Positions 58,826 through 64,000 of a DNA stretch of 64,000 bases are shown here, piece by piece; positions within the stretch are counted from its first letter, which is position 1; each line of letters begins with the position of its first letter. The notes under the pieces are model-generated. The model saw only the letters and a program-made list of their open reading frames with translations, had not been told where the DNA came from and ran no database searches. Origin of the DNA: Chrysoperla carnea. Taxonomy: Eukaryota > Arthropoda > Insecta > Neuroptera > Chrysopidae. The stretch spans positions 10,982,001-11,046,000 of the forward strand of contig NC_058339.1 of the NCBI RefSeq assembly GCF_905475395.1. The letters are read 5' to 3'. The translations under genes and the position numbers were made by a program.

Positions 58826-61800
58826 CTAAAGGTCAAATCCACCATCCTATTATTACGTTGTCAAATTTTTAAATAGTTCAAGTATAATAACGTTTATGAA
58901 TAATAATTATGATATCTAATTATAATTTGAAAGGATTGTTGAGTTATAAATGGTTTTATGATTATATATTATGAATATTGAAATATAAAATATAAATACA
59001 TAAATTATTTTAGCTGATACAGTTCTAACCGACATATTTGTATATATTCTATCTATAATTCTATATAATATAAAAGAGAATTGTGGTACGAATTCTATTT
59101 TTAGAATATTAGTGGATATTTTTAAACTATCTATTATTGAAAAGTCTGCCATTTGGTCTACAAAGTTTTAGTTCAAATTGTTTTTACAATATAATTGTAT
59201 TATTAGAATAAAACAAAAGTTAAAAAAAAAATTAAATATCGAATAGTCAAAAGATGAAAATAAAATATATAAGTTAAAAACTAAAACTTCATCACGCAAA
59301 AGATGAAAACAACCAAATATAGCGAAAAATCGAGATCCTAATTGGATTTAAAAGGTTTCGGATTAAAAAATAATCGAAGGACCCCCAATTTAGTTTGAGT
59401 CCCGTAGGTAAATTTTTAAGATCATTTGAAGATCAAGGTCAAGTGACCTTGAAACTATAATTTCAGGTCAAAGTCATGGATATAGGCGAATATTTTTTAT
59501 TGCCCTTCACAACTTTTCTGTAGCTATTTTTCCGAAAGCTTACGAATGAGATATTTTTCCGAAAAAAATGTTTTAAATAAAAAATGTTGGTTTTTGTATG
59601 TGGATCAACTTTCTAATTTAAAGTGTTATTCTACCTCTTACCTTTTATTAAAGTAACCCCAAGAATTCATTCCAATCTGATGTCCGAACATGATTTCTCC
59701 CATCAATTGGTTAACTACAAAACGCTCCATTAACCACAGAAGAGTCCACTCTGTATACCGTATAGAGAATGTCGTCCTAAATACTTAATATCCATTAAGC
59801 ATTCCCGAATAAAACTATAATATTTGGAATTTGGAAAGCAAAAAATACTTAGGTATATGTCAAGTAAAATCGATGCAGCTCTGTATGTTATTCTATAGCC
59901 ATAAATAATTCAATGAAAATGACATAATCGATTTTGTTTATGTATTAAATGTGGATGACATTGACGATGGTAAACAACAATTTTATCATCAATTACTTTT
60001 ATTAATATTTACAGAGAGATTTAAAAAAGTTGATTATAAGTAATCTTTCTTATACGTATAATAAAAAATAGACGTTCTATTTTTCCATTAATTTTCTCTG
60101 AGTGTATTTGATCTGCATATATTATACCAGTATGTCGTCTTTGAAGAGATTTTACAGTCTATTTCCTCCCTTTTCATATTAGAATCGGAAATAGAAAAGT
60201 TTCGAACTATTTGTTTCAGTATGGCGATCCGTTTGTAGGTCGAATTAGGTAATTATTGAAAGAAAAATGATTTCCTCCATCCCAAATTTTAACAAAAACA
60301 TGGGCTTTGGTTTTGGATATTCAAAAGAAAACTTTACTAAAATTTGTACTTTAATACTGCTGATGAGCTCCCAAATGGAACAACTTTATTCTAGTTTAGA
60401 TAAATTTGAGGTGAATTATATTTTTCTTTAGTTAAAATTTACCTACTGTTGCAATTTCATTTGGTTTTGCTGTGTATCGAACATTTTAAATCAGTCGGTG
60501 TAATTTTACAAATTATTACTGCTTAAGTGCTAACATACAAGCATGTTATGTTACATGGCTATTTTATTAAATTTAATTGAAATGGGGTAATTAATATAAT
60601 GCTTTATACAGGTGAATAAAAAATTTTTGAGCATAACTAAAACACGAATAAAAAAAAACAGACAGCTGGATCCGATAAGAATGTATGATCTTTTTAACTC
60701 GTCAACACTCGAAATATAGATTGGGGAACACTTTTATTAGAAAATTGCTTATTATCTCAGAAAGGTCCAGGCCTTCTTCCAAGTATCGGGCCATCCTACG
60801 AAACTTTACTCAATTGTATTAAATTCCTGCTAAAAAATTAATTACCAAATAAAAAACAGAAACTTACCTTTTATTATTTTAGCTTTTTTTAAAATTATTT
60901 AATGAAGTTTAGTATGATGGAGGTTTAAAGTGGTTTGTGCGGGTTATTTAAGATACTCGATGTAAGAAAGCAACTTTGTAATCTATTTGTTGATTGAATC
61001 CAAATAAAAAACAGCTATGCATCATAAAAAAGAATTAAAGAAATACTTTAAACGTGTAATTATTGAGAATGATATAATTACCATTCTTAGTATGCCGTAA
61101 ATAGACAGTTGTTTCATCTGATTCGGTATTTATTTCATGTGATTGATTATATCAATTTTTGGTATGTTCTCGAAGCTAACTTTCATGATCAATATTTATT
61201 ATATAAATTAAGTAGTGTGAAGGACAGAGTCTATTTATAGTATATTTATAGACTGTCTTTATATATTAATTAGAACTTGCAATTAAAGCTTAAGAAGCTT
61301 AAACAGTTATTAAAAATTATAGTTCAGAATTGAGGCTACTCCTAATATTTAATTTTTAATCCATTCAGTAGTTTCTGCGTGGAAGCGTTAGAAACAAATA
61401 ATCACACAAACAAAAAAAAAAAACAACATTACTTTCACATTTATACTATATTAGGATGGGGATAAGATATTTTGTCCGACCAAAATACTGCACCGATGAG
61501 TTTGTCTACCAAGTGGTAGGACATGCCACCAAGTGGTCATAGTGTCCGACAAATTCCCTGCTACGTTTTTTTTCAAATTTCCTGCTAAGTTTGGCAGACT
61601 CGCTAATAGGAAGTTATTCACAAAGTTTCAAGTATGTATTAATTTCAAGTATGTATTAACAAAAAGGATGCTGTCCCGAGGACTATTACGGTGTTTTACT
61701 TATAAATTGTATTATTAAATGAGATGATAATATGGTAAAAATAAAAATTTTTTTCTGATATTAAAATGAGTGTGCTGTGTTCATATTTATTTTTAAAATA

Positions 61801-62174
61801 ATATGTTGTTGTTGCATTTTGAAATAACATTACAATTTCAATAAAATATATGTTGTATTTTTAAAGTGGTTTATTTAAAATGAATCATGGAAAATTCTTT
61901 TTTTATATTATTTTGATAGATATTCATATTTATATATTTAGAGTTGGATACCGTAGAAAATTTTGTCCTACATACTTAAAAATATTTATTTTTAAGATGA
62001 GCACTTATAAACAGGGCCGTAACGAGAGTAAATAGCGACGGTGGCAAGTATTAAGGTTGCACCTTATATATATCGGGCTCGGCTCTCACGATTTTGATGA
62101 AAATTCGTATCCTGATAGTATTTAACATAAGAGTAAAGGCAAAATGGGGAAATGGCAAACGGAGATTAACCTAA
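58826..62174. other. Non-coding AT-rich stretch, no gene seen
   Basis: 59400-59760 carries a copy of the CAATCTGATGTC dispersed family. Elsewhere I see only short AT-driven frames, including 61533-61718, which has no recognisable motif. It could be intron of the proline-rich gene or intergenic. Confidence 0.45.
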
Positions 62175-62865
62175 CTCTAATAGGTTTCAAGAATTTGTAG
62201 TCCTGATCCTGGAATTAGGCACATGAGTGATAGCTAGGAAAAAACTGACATGGCAGCTGAAAAGAATGACTCAAAATTAGTGGGTTCCAAAAAAAATTCC
62301 AATAAAATCGGTTCAAATTTGCCTGTGTTATCAAAAAAATAGAATTTTTTAACTTTATGACGTCATCAGAATCCAAAAAATTTAATTTTGTTCTATCACA
62401 TACAAATTTTATCCAATTTTGATAAACCAAGTATGTAATCCTACTAAATTTGGGTCATACTTTCAAATTTGTAATTAAAATTTACCTAGCTCTAATAGGT
62501 TTCAAGAATTTGGAGTCCTGATCCCGGAATCAGGCACATAAGTGATAGCTAGCAAAAAATTGACATCGCAGCTGAAAAGAATGACCCAAAATTAATGGGT
62601 TTCAAAAAAAATTCCTATAAAATCGGATCAAATTTGCCTGTGTTATCAAAAAAATCGAATTTTTTAACTTTATGAACGTCATCAGAATCCAAAATTTTAA
62701 TTTTGCTCTATCACACCCATATTTTATCCAATTTTGATAAGCCAAGTATGTAATCCTACTAAATTTGGGTCATATTTTTCAAATTTGTGATCAAAATTAA
62801 CCTATCTGTAATAGGTTTCAAGAATGTGGAGTCGTGATTTCGGAATTAAGCACATAAGTGATTTT
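62175..62865 (+). repeat. Satellite-like tandem repeat, about 315-base period
   Basis: Blocks CTCTAATAGGTTTCAAGAAT start at 62175, 62490 and (as CTGTAATAGG) 62806, giving offsets of 315 and 316. Two full units and part of a third are present, diverged by roughly a tenth by eye. The unit includes ACTTTATGACGTCATCAGAA and CCAAGTATGTAATCCTACTA. No coding frame is conserved. Confidence 0.85.
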
Positions 62866-63478
62866 TGTTTGCAATTTAAAAAATAATATGATTCATCATT
62901 CATTGAACATAGACTTGAATTGCATATTAAAAATACGAATGTCTCATCTCATTTTCATCAATAAATAGCATTTAATTACATTTAAGTAATGTTAAAAATG
63001 AAATAAATGTAACAATTTTAATGTAATTGCCAAAAATTAGAATACTTTCAATACAGTATCAATTATTTAAAAATAATAATGATCGTAAAATAATTATTAT
63101 TTGTATACATAATTATTTATTTTTATTTATTATATCATTTATATTGTTTGTTTTAAATAATATTTGACATTCAGACTAAGGTAAGTAGGTGTATGTAAAT
63201 ATTAATTACAAAAACTTTAATAATTTACGACCACATCACATGTATTTTTAGTCAGATTTCCTCTAAAAATATAGACTTATATGTATAGTAACGAATGTCA
63301 ACGGGGAGATGTGGGCTTTAGGGCATATACTAGTGAAAGATGTTACAAAAAAGGGAAAATAAAATAAATCGCTCGCATTTTGCTAAAATCTTATGGAATA
63401 TGTTTCTTAGGTGTCAAATATTATTAGTAAGACATGAGCTAGTGGTGCAAATGTTTCGATTTGTTAATAAATAATAAA

Positions 63479-63552
63479 TTATTACTTATTTTTGTTGTTT
63501 ACATTTAATCATGCACACGATATCTAATGTAAACAACAACAATAAGTAATAA
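63479..63552. repeat. Hairpin with 27-base arms
   Basis: The left arm TTATTACTTATTTTTGTTGT (and 7 more bases, 63479-63505) pairs with 63526-63552 at 26 of 27 positions around a 20-base loop. It lies just upstream of the tRNA-like sequence. Confidence 0.8.
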
Positions 63553-63617
63553 TAATAAATAAGTGGATAAACAAATTAAAAATTCATTGAGTTGAAAAAA
63601 TTGCATTCGTGTCTAGA

Positions 63618-63689
63618 ACTCGAATAGCCTAATTGGTAGGGCGCTTGACATGAATCCAAGAAGTCCGGGTTCGAGTCCTGGTTCGAGTG
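63618..63689 (+). tRNA. tRNA-like gene or SINE head, anticodon arm defective
   Basis: The 7-base acceptor stem (ACTCGAA / TTCGAGT) is perfect. The D-arm shows A box TAGCCTAATTGG. The T-arm shows B box GGTTCGAGTCC with a 5-pair stem (one G-T pair). A T7 run follows at about 63693, as for RNA polymerase III termination. The anticodon stem has one mismatch (A-C at its last pair), and the loop CATGAAT lacks the usual T at position 33. The nominal anticodon TGA (Ser) conflicts with the short variable loop. It is therefore more likely a tRNA pseudogene or the head of a tRNA-derived SINE than a working tRNA. Confidence 0.5.
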
Positions 63690-63745
63690 TATTTTTTTCA
63701 ATTCTCTTTAATTAAATAATAAATTGTTAATTCAATGGAACGGGT

Positions 63746-63899
63746 AATGTTAAAGTTGACTTACAAAATTAATAAATAGGCAACTTGAATTTCGTATACG
63801 CTATACATGTATAATAGTTTTCGATAATTTGACAAACACTTAACATTTACGTCATACAAGTTGCCTATTTACTAATTTTTTAAGTGAACTTTAACATTG
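63746..63899. mobile_element. Small MITE with about 42-base terminal repeats
   Basis: The left arm AATGTTAAAGTTGACTTACA continuing to AGGCAACTTG (about 63747-63787) is matched by the reverse complement at about 63857-63898 with few differences. Only about 70 bases separate the arms. A related CAAATTGCCTAG block occurs twice near 51280-51335. Confidence 0.8.
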
Positions 63900-64000
63900 T
63901 ACTTCATGCCTTATTAATATTCAATAAAACGTCACCAAAGAAAACTAAATTGCCCCAAAACCACGTGAGAGGTCGTGCGGGACATTCTGGAATCAGAAAA

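Overview
The window is nuclear DNA of an AT-rich, repeat-laden animal, most likely an insect. The genes have GT-AG introns, and several introns and intergenic stretches are full of short inverted-repeat (MITE-like) elements, tRNA-derived SINEs and non-LTR retrotransposon ends. One retrotransposon family ends in CCTAA-type repeats, the motif of insect telomeres. I cannot place the species; nothing seen is bacterial or viral.

Layout: (1) 27-425, minus strand: first coding exon of a gene leaving the window on the left, resembling ITPRID/SSFA2/TESPA1 (IP3-receptor-interacting) proteins. (2) 3897-7919, plus: ribophorin II (RPN2), an oligosaccharyltransferase subunit. (3) 9523-14769, plus: HBS1, the eRF1/eRF3-like ribosome-rescue GTPase. 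Inside it, at 11159-12036, is an alternative terminal exon with its own stop and poly(A) signal, which yields a second, SKI7-like product. (4) 26214-29361, plus: an RBM12-type multi-RRM protein carrying an RS-rich region. (5) 33194-35616, plus: a 12-TM sugar transporter of the Tret1/GLUT type in two exons. (6) 36665-45095, minus: condensin subunit SMC4 in 12 exons, fully reconstructable (1384 residues). (7) 50855-54983 and onward to the right, plus: a proline-rich protein of unknown family, incomplete.

The most interesting object is the HBS1/SKI7 locus. The shared exon 2 ends in phase 1 at 10024. Both the SKI7-like exon (11159) and the first GTPase exon (12808) have acceptors that keep the frame. 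The SKI7-like exon ends with a PSPDD motif like the one in the short vertebrate HBS1L isoform that links the exosome to the SKI complex. One gene would thus make two cytoplasmic RNA-surveillance proteins: a ribosome-rescue GTPase and an exosome adaptor.

The other genes are ordinary housekeeping genes and do not form a pathway. The rest of the window (about 14.8-26.2 kb, 29.4-33.2 kb, 45.1-50.8 kb, 51.2-54.7 kb, 55-64 kb) is repeats and unassigned AT-rich DNA. Exon boundaries were derived by hand from splice consensus, reading phase and remembered protein families; no alignment or transcript data was available.
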